Source: an uncultured Eubacteriales bacterium (GTDB lineage: Bacteria; Bacillota; Clostridia; Christensenellales; Aristaeellaceae). Taken from it: 48,266 bases of DNA. Positions within the stretch are counted from its first letter, which is position 1; every line of letters begins with the position of its first letter. Both the position numbers and the translations under genes were made by a program. The stretch spans positions 1 to 48,266 of the forward strand of contig ONRC01000018.1 in NCBI GenBank assembly GCA_900320085.1. The letters are read 5' to 3'. This document shows positions 24,889 to 33,133 of the stretch, one piece after another. Below the pieces are notes generated by a model that saw only the letters and a program-made list of their open reading frames with translations, made no database searches and was not told the origin of the DNA.

Positions 24889-27800
24889 ATGGCAAACACC
24901 CGGCGTAAAACCGGACGCCGCAAGGTAAACAGGCGGGATCACCGCGCGCTGCTGTTATTTGTTTTAGCGGCCGTACTGGTGTTCTTTGTGCTGGTGATGC
25001 CCAAGAACCCCATCGCCAAGGCCATGAACGCCACCGCCGACGGCACGGTGAGCACCCACGCGGGCCTGCGCATCAGCGAAGTGATGAGCGACAATGCCTC
25101 CGTCCTGCCGGACGAGGGCGGCAAATTCGGCGACTGGGTGGAGATCGAAAACACGTTGGATACCCCCATCAACCTCAAGGGCGTGGGCCTGTCCGACCGG
25201 TCTGACCGCATCAAGTTCCTGTTCCCGGACGTGACGCTGAACGCCAAGGGCCGGGTGGTCGTGTTCTGCGACAGCGTGAACAAGGACGACCCTCACGGCG
25301 AATTCCACGCCAAGTTCAAGCTCAGCTCCCTGGGGGATTACGTGTATCTGTTCGACGCCAACGGCACCGCCATCGACAATGTGAAGGTGCCCACCCTGAA
25401 CGCCGACGAAAGCTATGCCCGGGACGATAACGGCAACTGGGAAAAGACCGGCGCTTATTCCCCCGGCTATCCCAACACCCAGGAGGGCTACGACAGCTAT
25501 CTGGCCGCTTACGCCGTGCACCCCAATACCCTGATGATCAACGAAGTGGTGCCCACTCCCCGCAGCGGCCTGCGGGACGAGGACGGCGAGCTGAGCGACT
25601 GGGTGGAGCTGTACAACGCCAGCAATAAGGACATCAAGTTAGGCAACTACGCCCTGAGCGACGACGAAACCAAGCCCGTCAAATGGCCCTTCCCCAAGGA
25701 CGCGGTCATACCCGCGGGGGGCTACTACATCGTGTTCTGCTCCGGAAAGGACAAGATCGAGCAGGATACGCGCTATCCTCACACCAACTTCAAAATCAAC
25801 AACGAGCAGGACACCCTCGTGCTCTCCACCCTGCTGGGCGAACTGGTGGATCGGGTGGTGGTGACGAACGTAGGCAAGGACATGAGCTACGGCCGCGACG
25901 ACAGCGGCGATTGGAAGGTGTTCACCCTGCCGACCCCCGGCGCGCCCAACAACGAGTACGGCGCGGGCCGGGCTGACCAGTACATCCGCGCCCTGAACCC
26001 CACCGGCGTTTATGTTTCCGAGGTGGTGTCCTCCGCCAACCTGGTCAAGCCCTTTTCCGACGCCGACTCCAGCGACTTTGTGGAGCTGTATAACGCCTCC
26101 AGCCAAACCTGGGACATGAGCGGCTGGGGATTGAGCGACAGCATCGGCTGGCCCCGCAAATGGACGTTCCCCCAGGGGACGTCCATTTTCCCAGGGGAGT
26201 ACAAGGTGATTATGCTGGACGGCACGGACGCCAGCTTCAGCGGACGGCTGAAAACCTCCTTCAAGCTCTCCCGCATGGGCGGCGAAATGATGACCCTGTC
26301 CGACGCGGACGGCCGGGTGCTGGACAGGCTGTACCTGCCGGAAATCCCCACGGATAAATCCTATGGCAGGACGCTGGGGAGCAACGGCTTTTTTTATTAT
26401 GACACGCCCACGCCCGGCGCAGCGAACGGCCAGGGCTTTACGGGCTTTGCCGCCCGGCCGGTATTCGACCACCCCAGCGGGATCTATTACGGCGATTTGA
26501 AGGTGGCCCTCTCCGCCGACCCCGGCGTGACCATCCGCTACACCACCGACGGCTCCATCCCCACGATGGAAAACAGCCAGGTGTATACCGAGCCCATCGA
26601 AATCTTCGGCACCAAGGTCATCCGCGCCCGGTGCTTCCAGGAAGGCCGTCAGCCCTCCGATACCGCCACGGCCAGCTACTTTATGGAACTGTACCACACC
26701 CTGGACGTGATTTCCCTGGTGTGCGACCCCCATGAGCTGTGGGACCCCGAAACCGGTTTGCTCAGCCGGGAGCAGGACCACAGCAGCCGAAACAAGAAAA
26801 ATCCCAATGCTACAGAGGTTTTGAAGCAAACCATCGGAGAGGACGGTAAAAAGAAATACATTATTCCCTTCCAAACCCCCGTCTACCGCACCTACGGCAA
26901 GGACGACCGGCAGGGCTATATCGAGTTCTTCGACCATGAAACGGGCAAGAGCTACATTTCCCAGGGCATCAAGATGGACCTGATGGGCGACTACTCCCTG
27001 GATATGCCCCAGAAGTCCTTCAAGCTCCGGGCTCAGGCGGCGCTGGGAGAAAAGTACTTCAATTACGCCTTCTTCGAGGAACGGGATTACACCTTCTATA
27101 AATCCCTGACCCTGCGCAATTCCGGCAACGATAACGTGTGGACCCGCGTCGTGGATGGCGTGCAGACCCGCCTGATCGACAAGTATTTAAACTCCGACCT
27201 GCTGACCCTGGCCTGGAAGCCCGTGGTGGTGTACCTGAACGGCGAATACTGGGGCCACTACAACCTGCGCGAACGGAAGGACCGCTTCTCCATCGGCCAG
27301 CACGAAGGCCTTGATTTGGAAAAGGACAAAGAAATCCTGGAAAACATCACCATCCTCCGCGCCGGCTGGAGCGTGGTGCAAGGCAGCAACGCGGAATACC
27401 GGGCTATGCTCAAGGAAATTGAAAAGCTGAATCCTAATACTAATCCCGCTGATCTGCAATACCTCTACGACCACATCGACATTGACAACTACATCGACTG
27501 GTACGCCATCAAAATGTTCTTTGGCGATTCCGACCCCGGCAACATCATGTTTTATAAACTGCCAACCGAAGGCGCGAAATGGAAATGCTTGATGTTTGAT
27601 CTGGACTACGGCCTATTCAATTCTTCCTTCAACAGCCCAAGGTCCTATCTGAAGGAAACGGGCATGGGCCAGCAAAACATCAACAACACCATTTTCCGGA
27701 AGATGATCGAGAGCAACGAGATCCGGGACAAATTCCTGACGCGGCTCGGCGAGATTTTCCAGACCCTGACCACCGATGTCATGCAGACAGAGCTGGACGA

Positions 27801-28068
27801 AATGACCCCAATGATCGAGCCGGAGCTCAACAAGCACTACCAGAAATGGGCCGGGGAGGCGGACACCCGCATCCTGAACATGGACTCTCCCTCCACCGCT
27901 TCCGGCTACATCCGCTACTGGCGTCAGCGCGTGGACAGGCTTCGCAACACCGTCATGGTCTACCGCCCCTATCGCCTGTGGGGCATGGTGCAGGAGCAGT
28001 TCCAGCTCAGCAATCAGCAGATGCTTGACTACTTCGGCCCCCGACCTGCCGACCCGGATCAGAAATAA
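24889..28068 (+). CDS. CotH kinase family surface protein with three lamin-tail domains
   Basis: The 1059-residue product has an N-terminal anchor (LLLFVLAAVLVFFVLVMP near 24). Three lamin-tail (LTD) domains follow at about 60-190, 215-350 and 375-505, each with I/V-x-E-V...D-W/F-V-E-L/I-x-N and a Y-x-R-D/T turn. A chitobiase C-terminal-like module (VTIRYTTDGSIPT) lies near 550. A CotH protein-kinase-like domain runs from about 640 to the end, with YLNGEYWGHYNLRERKDRF and the metal-binding FDLDYGLF near 905. CotH kinases phosphorylate surface or spore-coat proteins outside the cytoplasm. The LTD domains probably anchor or recruit partners at the envelope. AAGGAGG precedes the ATG. The next genes encode DUF4956 and a VTC-domain protein. 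Confidence 0.92.
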   Translation: MANTRRKTGRRKVNRRDHRALLLFVLAAVLVFFVLVMPKNPIAKAMNATADGTVSTHAGLRISEVMSDNASVLPDEGGKFGDWVEIENTLDTPINLKGVGLSDRSDRIKFLFPDVTLNAKGRVVVFCDSVNKDDPHGEFHAKFKLSSLGDYVYLFDANGTAIDNVKVPTLNADESYARDDNGNWEKTGAYSPGYPNTQEGYDSYLAAYAVHPNTLMINEVVPTPRSGLRDEDGELSDWVELYNASNKDIKLGNYALSDDETKPVKWPFPKDAVIPAGGYYIVFCSGKDKIEQDTRYPHTNFKINNEQDTLVLSTLLGELVDRVVVTNVGKDMSYGRDDSGDWKVFTLPTPGAPNNEYGAGRADQYIRALNPTGVYVSEVVSSANLVKPFSDADSSDFVELYNASSQTWDMSGWGLSDSIGWPRKWTFPQGTSIFPGEYKVIMLDGTDASFSGRLKTSFKLSRMGGEMMTLSDADGRVLDRLYLPEIPTDKSYGRTLGSNGFFYYDTPTPGAANGQGFTGFAARPVFDHPSGIYYGDLKVALSADPGVTIRYTTDGSIPTMENSQVYTEPIEIFGTKVIRARCFQEGRQPSDTATASYFMELYHTLDVISLVCDPHELWDPETGLLSREQDHSSRNKKNPNATEVLKQTIGEDGKKKYIIPFQTPVYRTYGKDDRQGYIEFFDHETGKSYISQGIKMDLMGDYSLDMPQKSFKLRAQAALGEKYFNYAFFEERDYTFYKSLTLRNSGNDNVWTRVVDGVQTRLIDKYLNSDLLTLAWKPVVVYLNGEYWGHYNLRERKDRFSIGQHEGLDLEKDKEILENITILRAGWSVVQGSNAEYRAMLKEIEKLNPNTNPADLQYLYDHIDIDNYIDWYAIKMFFGDSDPGNIMFYKLPTEGAKWKCLMFDLDYGLFNSSFNSPRSYLKETGMGQQNINNTIFRKMIESNEIRDKFLTRLGEIFQTLTTDVMQTELDEMTPMIEPELNKHYQKWAGEADTRILNMDSPSTASGYIRYWRQRVDRLRNTVMVYRPYRLWGMVQEQFQLSNQQMLDYFGPRPADPDQK

Positions 28069-28072
28069 TGGA

Positions 28073-28195
28073 AAGGTAGGAAGTAGGAAGTAGAAGGTAA
28101 GAAGTAAAGTTTGTTTGATACAGACGCACACTTCCTGCCAATGTCATTTGATAAACTATCTTTAACCTCCTACCTCCTACTTCTCACTTCCTTAA
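28073..28195. repeat. Heptad-built inverted repeat B (cotH-DUF4956 spacer)
   Basis: The left arm (about 28073-28110) is made of units AGGTAGG, AAGTAGG, AAGTAGA, AGGTAAG, AAGTAAAG. The right arm (about 28160-28195) is the reverse complement of a closely related series (AAGTAGG, AGGTAGG, AGGTTAAAG), with several transitions and one unit fewer. The loop is about 50 bases. The unit is the same type as in repeat C, 1.6 kb away. Confidence 0.8.
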
Positions 28196-28212
28196 TAATT
28201 CTTCACAGGCAA

Positions 28213-28242
28213 TTGACGAACCCCACAAAGAAGTGTTACTAT
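28213..28242 (+). promoter_or_regulatory. Promoter for the DUF4956-VTC pair
   Basis: TTGACG (28213-28218), an 18-base spacer and TACTAT (28237-28242), about 32 bases before the ATG. It gives the pair transcription independent of cotH. Confidence 0.55.
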
Positions 28243-28274
28243 ACAACCAGACATTACAGGAGGATTGAACCGCC

Positions 28275-28970
28275 ATGAACGGAAACTTGACTTTCAGCGA
28301 CATCGCCCACGGCTCCACCTTTGCGGATTGGTTTGCCGATCAGCTATCCAACTTTACCCCCTTTAACGTGGTCATCGCGCTGCTGGTGGCGCTGGCGGCA
28401 GGGCTGATCATCGCCGCCGTGTACAAGGCCACCTACCGGGGCGTGCTGTATTCTCCTTCCTTTACGCTGACGCTGATCCTGCTCTGCCTGGTCACCACCC
28501 CCGTGGTCATGGCCATCGGCAGCAACGTGGCGCTGTCCATGGGCATGGTGGGCGCGCTGTCTATCGTGCGTTTCCGCACCGCGGTCAAGGACCCGCTGGA
28601 CACCGCTTATATGTTCTGGGCCATCACCATGGGCATCCTGGTGGGCTCCAACGCCTATGTCATCGCCATCGTGGCGCTGCTGGGCATCGGCGGCATCCTG
28701 CTGGCCATTTCCTTCTTCCGCCTGCACGCGCCCAACAGCTATCTGCTGGTGCTGCATTATGACGAAGAAGCGCAGGTTGACATTGACAACCACCTCAAGC
28801 AGCGGGTGAAGACCTACCGCCTGCGCTCCAAGACCATCTCCCGTCAGGGCGCTGAAATGACCGTGGAGGTGCGGCTCGACCGGCAGGGCAATATCGTGTC
28901 CGAAATGCTGGACGTGCCCGGCGTGTACGACGCCACGCTGGTGGCCTGCCAGACCGAAGCGGGGGCATAA
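28275..28970 (+). CDS. DUF4956 domain-containing membrane protein
   Basis: The 231-residue product has four hydrophobic helices between residues 30 and 150. The hallmark of DUF4956 is intact: MGMVGALSIVRFRTAVKDPL near residue 95, followed by DTAYMFWAITMGI. A soluble C-terminal ferredoxin-like region of about 75 residues (YLLVLHYDEEAQVDIDNHLK) faces one side of the membrane. DUF4956 has no assigned biochemical activity, but it is known to sit next to VTC polyphosphate polymerase and CotH genes, as it does here. ACAGGAGGATT lies before the ATG. The VTC gene starts 3 bases after its stop. The role as a membrane partner of the VTC protein is inference. Confidence 0.9.
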   Translation: MNGNLTFSDIAHGSTFADWFADQLSNFTPFNVVIALLVALAAGLIIAAVYKATYRGVLYSPSFTLTLILLCLVTTPVVMAIGSNVALSMGMVGALSIVRFRTAVKDPLDTAYMFWAITMGILVGSNAYVIAIVALLGIGGILLAISFFRLHAPNSYLLVLHYDEEAQVDIDNHLKQRVKTYRLRSKTISRQGAEMTVEVRLDRQGNIVSEMLDVPGVYDATLVACQTEAGA

Positions 28971-28973
28971 CCT

Positions 28974-29675
28974 ATGGCCCTTCCGCTTCGCCATGAATTG
29001 AAGTTTCCCATCACGCGGACCCAGCTGGAGGTGCTGCGCCATACCATCGGGAACGTGCTGACGCTGGACCCCAACGCCGACAAGGAAACAAGAAGCTACC
29101 ACATCCGCTCCCTCTACTTTGACACGGTGTTCGACGACGCTCTGTATGATAAGATCGCCGGCGTCAAGGACCGCGACAAGTACCGCATCCGCATCTACAA
29201 CCTGTCGGACAAGATCATCCACATGGAATGCAAAACCAAGGTGGGCAACCTGATTTCCAAGCGCTCCGCGAAAATCAGCCGCGACCTGGCCGACCAATTG
29301 ATCGCCGCCGACCCGACGGGGCTGGAATCCACCCAGAGCGGCCTGCTGCGGGATGTGTACCGGGAAATGCGCACAAGGCTTTTGCATCCCGTGGTGATCG
29401 TGGACTACGAGCGGGAAGCCTACATCCACGTCGCCGAGGAAGTGCGCATCACGTTTGACATGCGGGTGCGCAGCGGGCTCAACAGCATCGACCTGTTCAA
29501 TCCCCACGTGCCCACGGTGCCGGTGCTGGATCACGATGAAACCATCCTGGAAGTCAAGTATAACCGCGTTTTGCCCCCCTATATCCGGGACCTGCTGTCC
29601 TGGGCCTGCCCCGAAGCCGTGCAGAGCGCGGTAAGCAAATACACGCTTTGCAGAAAGTATGAGGGGAAAGAGTAA
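28974..29675 (+). CDS. VTC domain polyphosphate polymerase family protein
   Basis: The 233-residue product is a stand-alone VTC domain, the triphosphate-tunnel fold that in yeast Vtc4 polymerises ATP gamma-phosphate into polyphosphate. The tunnel residues expected for catalysis are visible in order: RHELKF near residue 6, RDKYRIRIYN near 67, MECKTKVG near 83, VDYEREAYI near 143, VRITFDMRV near 158, ILEVKY near 188 and SKYTLCRKY at the end. No SPX or membrane domain is attached; the adjacent DUF4956 protein could supply the membrane part. The 3-base gap implies cotranslation with DUF4956. Synthesis of polyphosphate by this copy is inferred from the family. Confidence 0.92.
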   Translation: MALPLRHELKFPITRTQLEVLRHTIGNVLTLDPNADKETRSYHIRSLYFDTVFDDALYDKIAGVKDRDKYRIRIYNLSDKIIHMECKTKVGNLISKRSAKISRDLADQLIAADPTGLESTQSGLLRDVYREMRTRLLHPVVIVDYEREAYIHVAEEVRITFDMRVRSGLNSIDLFNPHVPTVPVLDHDETILEVKYNRVLPPYIRDLLSWACPEAVQSAVSKYTLCRKYEGKE

Positions 29676-29680
29676 TGATC

Positions 29681-29806
29681 AGGTAGGAGGTAGGAAGTAG
29701 GAGGTAGGAGTTTTGTTTTGTCCAGCGATAAAACACTTCTCCTTGAAGATCGGGCAAGAACATTGTTTCCGAAAATCTCCTCCCTCCTACTTCCTACCTC
29801 CTACCT
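29681..29806. repeat. Heptad-built inverted repeat C (after the VTC gene)
   Basis: The left arm (29681-29714) is AGGTAGG, AGGTAGG, AAGTAGG, AGGTAGG, AG. The right arm (29772-29806) is its reverse complement with a perfect 23-bp core (29681-29703 against 29784-29806). The loop is about 57 bases. It begins 5 bases after the VTC stop and ends 21 bases before the next ATG. Confidence 0.9.
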
Positions 29807-29827
29807 ATTTGAAAGGAGGCCCCCGCC

Positions 29828-30928
29828 ATGACCCAAGCCGCCGCCCATTATAAGTGCCCCTGCTGCGGCGCGGCCCTCACCTTTGGCAGCCAGAGCCAGC
29901 AGCTGGACTGCGCCAGCTGCGGCAATTCCTTCCCGCTGGACGCCATCCAGCAGGTTGCCGAAATGGACGTGCAGAACACCACGGACGACCAGATGCAGTG
30001 GTATTTTGCCAGCCATTCCGATTTTGACGAAGCGGAAGCCAGCCATCTGCGCACCTATCGCTGCCAGAACTGCGGCTCCGAAATCGTGGCGGATGAAACC
30101 ACCGCCGCCACCGAATGCGTTTACTGCGGCAGCCCCTCCATTCTGCCCGGCGTGCTGTCCGGCGCGTACCGGCCCGACGCGGTGATCCCCTTCCAGAAAA
30201 GCAAAAAGGAAGCCATGGACGCCCTGCGCAATCACTGCAAGGGAAAGAAGCTGCTGCCCAACGCTTTCATCAATGAAAACCAGATCGAAAAAATCACCGG
30301 CGTATACGAGCCCTTCTGGCTGTTCCAGGCCGACGCGGAGGGCGACTGCACCTTCAACTGCACCCGCGTCAGCGCCCATCGGCAAGGCCAGTACGAGGTC
30401 ATCAACACCGCCCATTTCCTGGTACGGCGCGGCGGCGGGCTGAGCTTCAAGCAGGTGCCCGTGGACGGCTCCACCAAGATGGACGACACCCTGATGGAGT
30501 CCATCGAACCCTACGACAGCGACAAAGCCGACGACTTCAACGTAGGGTATCTGAGCGGCTACCAGGCTCAGCGCCACGATGTGGAGGCTTCCGACTGCCT
30601 GCCCCGCGCCAACGAACGCATCCGGCAAAGCGTGCTGTCCGTGCTGCGGAACACGGTGATCGGCTATTCCACCGTCACCCCGGTCAACACCCAGGTGCAG
30701 CTGCAGCAGGGCCAGGTGCGCCAGGTGCTCATGCCGGTATGGCTGCTCAACACCCGCTGGCAGGGCAAAACCTACACCTTCGCCATGAACGGCCAGACCG
30801 GCCAGTTCGTGGGCGACCTGCCCACCGACAACGGCAAGTTCTGGAAGTACCTGCTGGGCATCGGCTTAGGGATAGGCGCGGGACTGTACGGCATCGCTTA
30901 CCTGCTGTTCAACATGGGGGTGCTGTAA
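29828..30928 (+). CDS. Zinc-ribbon protein with C-terminal membrane helix
   Basis: The 366-residue product has two zinc ribbons: CPCCGAAL with CASCGNSF (residues 10-35), and CQNCGSE with CVYCGSPS (residues 78-102). A central domain of about 200 residues (GVYEPFWLFQADAEGDCTF, QVLMPVWLLNTRWQGKTYTF) precedes one hydrophobic helix (YLLGIGLGIGAGLYGIAYLLF) at the C terminus. Such proteins are often annotated as TFIIB-type zinc-ribbon proteins and occur next to TPM-domain genes, as here. It is probably a tail-anchored cytoplasmic protein. GGAGG precedes the ATG by 9 bases and the TPM gene starts 1 base after its stop. Function unknown. Confidence 0.8.
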   Translation: MTQAAAHYKCPCCGAALTFGSQSQQLDCASCGNSFPLDAIQQVAEMDVQNTTDDQMQWYFASHSDFDEAEASHLRTYRCQNCGSEIVADETTAATECVYCGSPSILPGVLSGAYRPDAVIPFQKSKKEAMDALRNHCKGKKLLPNAFINENQIEKITGVYEPFWLFQADAEGDCTFNCTRVSAHRQGQYEVINTAHFLVRRGGGLSFKQVPVDGSTKMDDTLMESIEPYDSDKADDFNVGYLSGYQAQRHDVEASDCLPRANERIRQSVLSVLRNTVIGYSTVTPVNTQVQLQQGQVRQVLMPVWLLNTRWQGKTYTFAMNGQTGQFVGDLPTDNGKFWKYLLGIGLGIGAGLYGIAYLLFNMGVL

Positions 30929-30929
30929 G

Positions 30930-31703
30930 ATGATAAAAAAAGCGCTTGCAGTTCTGCTGCTGCTTCTGCTGCTCGTCTCCCCCGCGTTGGCTGAAAAAAG
31001 CCGGGTGGTGGATCAGGCCGACGTGCTGACCCAGGAGGAAGAACAAAAGCTGGCGGAATACATCGCCAACATCCGGGAGAAATATAAGTTTGACTTGCTG
31101 ATCCTGACCATGGACTCCATCGGCGACCGCCAGGGCGACTACTATGCCGCCGAATATTTTGACAACAACGGCTACGGCGAAGGTCCCAACCACGACGGCG
31201 TGTGCTTCTTCTACGTCCGCGAAGGCGACCGGAACGAAAACACCGTGTTCTTCGTCAAGACCGGCTCGGGTGAACGCATCTTTACCCCAGACGTGGATGA
31301 TGAAATTGCCGAGCAGATTCGCCCCTACATGCGCCAGAAGAATTACGGCGGCGCCTTTGCCACCTATGTGCTGCAAGTGGAAAGCTACCTGGTGGCTCAT
31401 CAGGCCTTTAACCGGGCAAACAGGATGCTGCCCATCTTCCTGATTATCGGCCTGCTCATCGGCGTGATGGTGGCGCTGGCCTTCAAGAGTCAGATGAAGA
31501 CCGTCCGGCGCAAATCCGGCGCCATGTCCTACGTGCGGGACGGCTCCTTCCATCTTTCCCGCCAGCAGGATATTTATCTCTACACCACCACCGTCCGGCG
31601 CAGGATCGAAACCAGCAGCGGCGGCGGCGGCGGCGGTGGCAGCCACGGCAGCTTCACCGGCAGCTCCGGCACCCACCATACCAGCAGCAGTTACAAGATG
31701 TAA
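30930..31703 (+). CDS. TPM domain membrane protein
   Basis: The 257-residue product has a signal peptide (ALAVLLLLLLLVSPALA), then a TPM domain at about 25-160 (VVDQADVLTQEEEQKLAEYI, FDLLILTMDSIGD, DGVCFFYV). One transmembrane helix (PIFLIIGLLIGVMVALAF) and a basic cytoplasmic region follow, with a Gly/Ser/His-rich tail. TPM domains have been described as acid phosphatase-like or as photosystem repair factors; in Firmicutes most are unassigned membrane proteins with this same tail. It is tightly coupled to the zinc-ribbon gene and followed by a strong terminator. Confidence 0.88.
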   Translation: MIKKALAVLLLLLLLVSPALAEKSRVVDQADVLTQEEEQKLAEYIANIREKYKFDLLILTMDSIGDRQGDYYAAEYFDNNGYGEGPNHDGVCFFYVREGDRNENTVFFVKTGSGERIFTPDVDDEIAEQIRPYMRQKNYGGAFATYVLQVESYLVAHQAFNRANRMLPIFLIIGLLIGVMVALAFKSQMKTVRRKSGAMSYVRDGSFHLSRQQDIYLYTTTVRRRIETSSGGGGGGGSHGSFTGSSGTHHTSSSYKM

Positions 31704-31714
31704 AGTCTCTTTTC

Positions 31715-31743
31715 AAAAATCCTCCTTTATGGAGGATTTTTTT
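31715..31743 (+). terminator. Intrinsic terminator after the TPM gene
   Basis: AAAAATCCTCC, loop TTTAT, GGAGGATTTTTTT: an 8-11 bp stem with a long T-run. Confidence 0.92.
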
Positions 31744-31762
31744 CCATTACAGCAAATACTTC

Positions 31763-31791
31763 TTGTCCCATGCAGCAAAATTTGATATAAT
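31763..31791 (+). promoter_or_regulatory. Promoter for the AI-2E family transporter gene
   Basis: TTGTCC (31763-31768), a 17-base spacer and a perfect TATAAT (31786-31791). Confidence 0.7.
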
Positions 31792-31844
31792 AAATTCGGC
31801 TGAAAGATGCTTCCGACTGTACGGCAAGCCAAACGGAGGAACCT

Positions 31845-33068
31845 ATGAAGCTGGAAGAAAACAAAAAATATATTAAAATCGCCCTGACCGGCATCGCCAT
31901 CGCCCTGGGGGCGTGCGTTTGCCTGTTCGCGTTTTACCGGTTCGACGAGGTGCGGAGCGTAGGGCAAAAAATTTTCTCCATCCTGCGTCCATTCGTCTAC
32001 GGCGCGGTGGTGGCGTTCCTGCTCACCCCCATGTGCCGGGAGCTGGAATTCACGCTGGAAACCTGGCTGGGGGCTGAACGCGCGAGAGCAAGCAAGCATC
32101 TGGCCATCCTGATTTCGCTGCTGTTCGCCATTGCCGTGGTCAGCATTCTGAGCCTGATCGTGGTGCCCCAGGTGGTGCGCAGCCTGGTGGGCGTGGTGAA
32201 CGCCCTGCCGGGGCAGTTGCGTTCCCTCAACGAACAGATCGACCAATTGCTGGTGGATCAGCCGGAATTGCAGGAACAGTGGGAGGGCTTTTCCAAACAG
32301 ATCCTGAATGAAATTGAAATCTGGCGGAACAAGGATTTGCTGCCCCTGGCCCAGACCGTGCTGTCCGGCACGGCCACGTATGTGACCAGCCTGCTGGTGT
32401 TCATCAAGGATATTCTGCTGGGCCTGGTCATCTCCGTGTACCTGCTGGCGACCCGGGAGCAGTTCTTCGCCCAGGCGCGGCTGCTGATACGCAGCATCTT
32501 CAACGACGTATGGGCGGATCGCTTCGCGGGCGAAATGCACTATGTCAGCCGCATGTTCAACGGGTTCTTTACCGGCAAGCTGCTGGACAGCCTGATCGTG
32601 GGCGTGCTGTGCTTCATCGGCTGCCTGATCATGGGCTTTTCCTCCCCGGCCCTGATCGCCGTGATCGTGGGCGTCACCAACATCATTCCCTTCTTCGGCC
32701 CCTTCATCGGCGCCATTCCCTGCGCCATCCTGCTGCTGCTGAGCAATCCGGTGCATTGCCTGATGTTCGTGATCTTTATTCTGATCCTGCAGCAGCTGGA
32801 CGGCAACGTGATCGGACCCAAGGTGCTGGGCAACACCACCGGCCTTTCCGGATTCTGGGTCACGTTCGCCATCCTGCTGTTCGGCGGCCTGTGGGGCATC
32901 ACGGGCATGATCGTGGGCGTGCCGCTGTTCGCGGTGATTTACGACGTGGTGCGCAGGCTGTGCTTCCGCAGCCTGAAAAAGAAGGGCCAGCAGGATATGA
33001 TCCATAATTACCAGGAAACCTACCACCCCGCGCCACAGCCCAAAGTGAAAAAAGGCGCAAAGAAATAA
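31845..33068 (+). CDS. AI-2E family transporter
   Basis: The 407-residue protein has about eight transmembrane helices arranged as in the AI-2E (PerM/TqsA) family: FVYGAVVAFLLTPMCREL early, a soluble insertion around 120-170, then the conserved pore block GVTNIIPFFGPFIGAIP near 280 and LQQLDGNVIGPKVLGNTTGLSGFWV near 315. Family members export autoinducer-2 or act as Na+/H+ or other antiporters; the substrate cannot be told from sequence. The C terminus is a basic tail. It has its own promoter and ends at a terminator shared with deoC, so it is a single-gene unit. CGGAGGAAC precedes the ATG. Confidence 0.9.
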   Translation: MKLEENKKYIKIALTGIAIALGACVCLFAFYRFDEVRSVGQKIFSILRPFVYGAVVAFLLTPMCRELEFTLETWLGAERARASKHLAILISLLFAIAVVSILSLIVVPQVVRSLVGVVNALPGQLRSLNEQIDQLLVDQPELQEQWEGFSKQILNEIEIWRNKDLLPLAQTVLSGTATYVTSLLVFIKDILLGLVISVYLLATREQFFAQARLLIRSIFNDVWADRFAGEMHYVSRMFNGFFTGKLLDSLIVGVLCFIGCLIMGFSSPALIAVIVGVTNIIPFFGPFIGAIPCAILLLLSNPVHCLMFVIFILILQQLDGNVIGPKVLGNTTGLSGFWVTFAILLFGGLWGITGMIVGVPLFAVIYDVVRRLCFRSLKKKGQQDMIHNYQETYHPAPQPKVKKGAKK

Positions 33069-33081
33069 AACTTAGCATAGC

Positions 33082-33120
33082 AAAAGCCGCGCTTGCATTG
33101 TACAGCAGCGCGGCTTTTAT
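33082..33120. terminator. Bidirectional terminator between the AI-2E gene and deoC
   Basis: AAAAGCCGCGC (33082-33092) pairs with GCGCGGCTTTT (33108-33118); A- and T-runs on the two sides serve both converging genes. Confidence 0.9.
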
Positions 33121-33133
33121 TTGGATTATTGTA

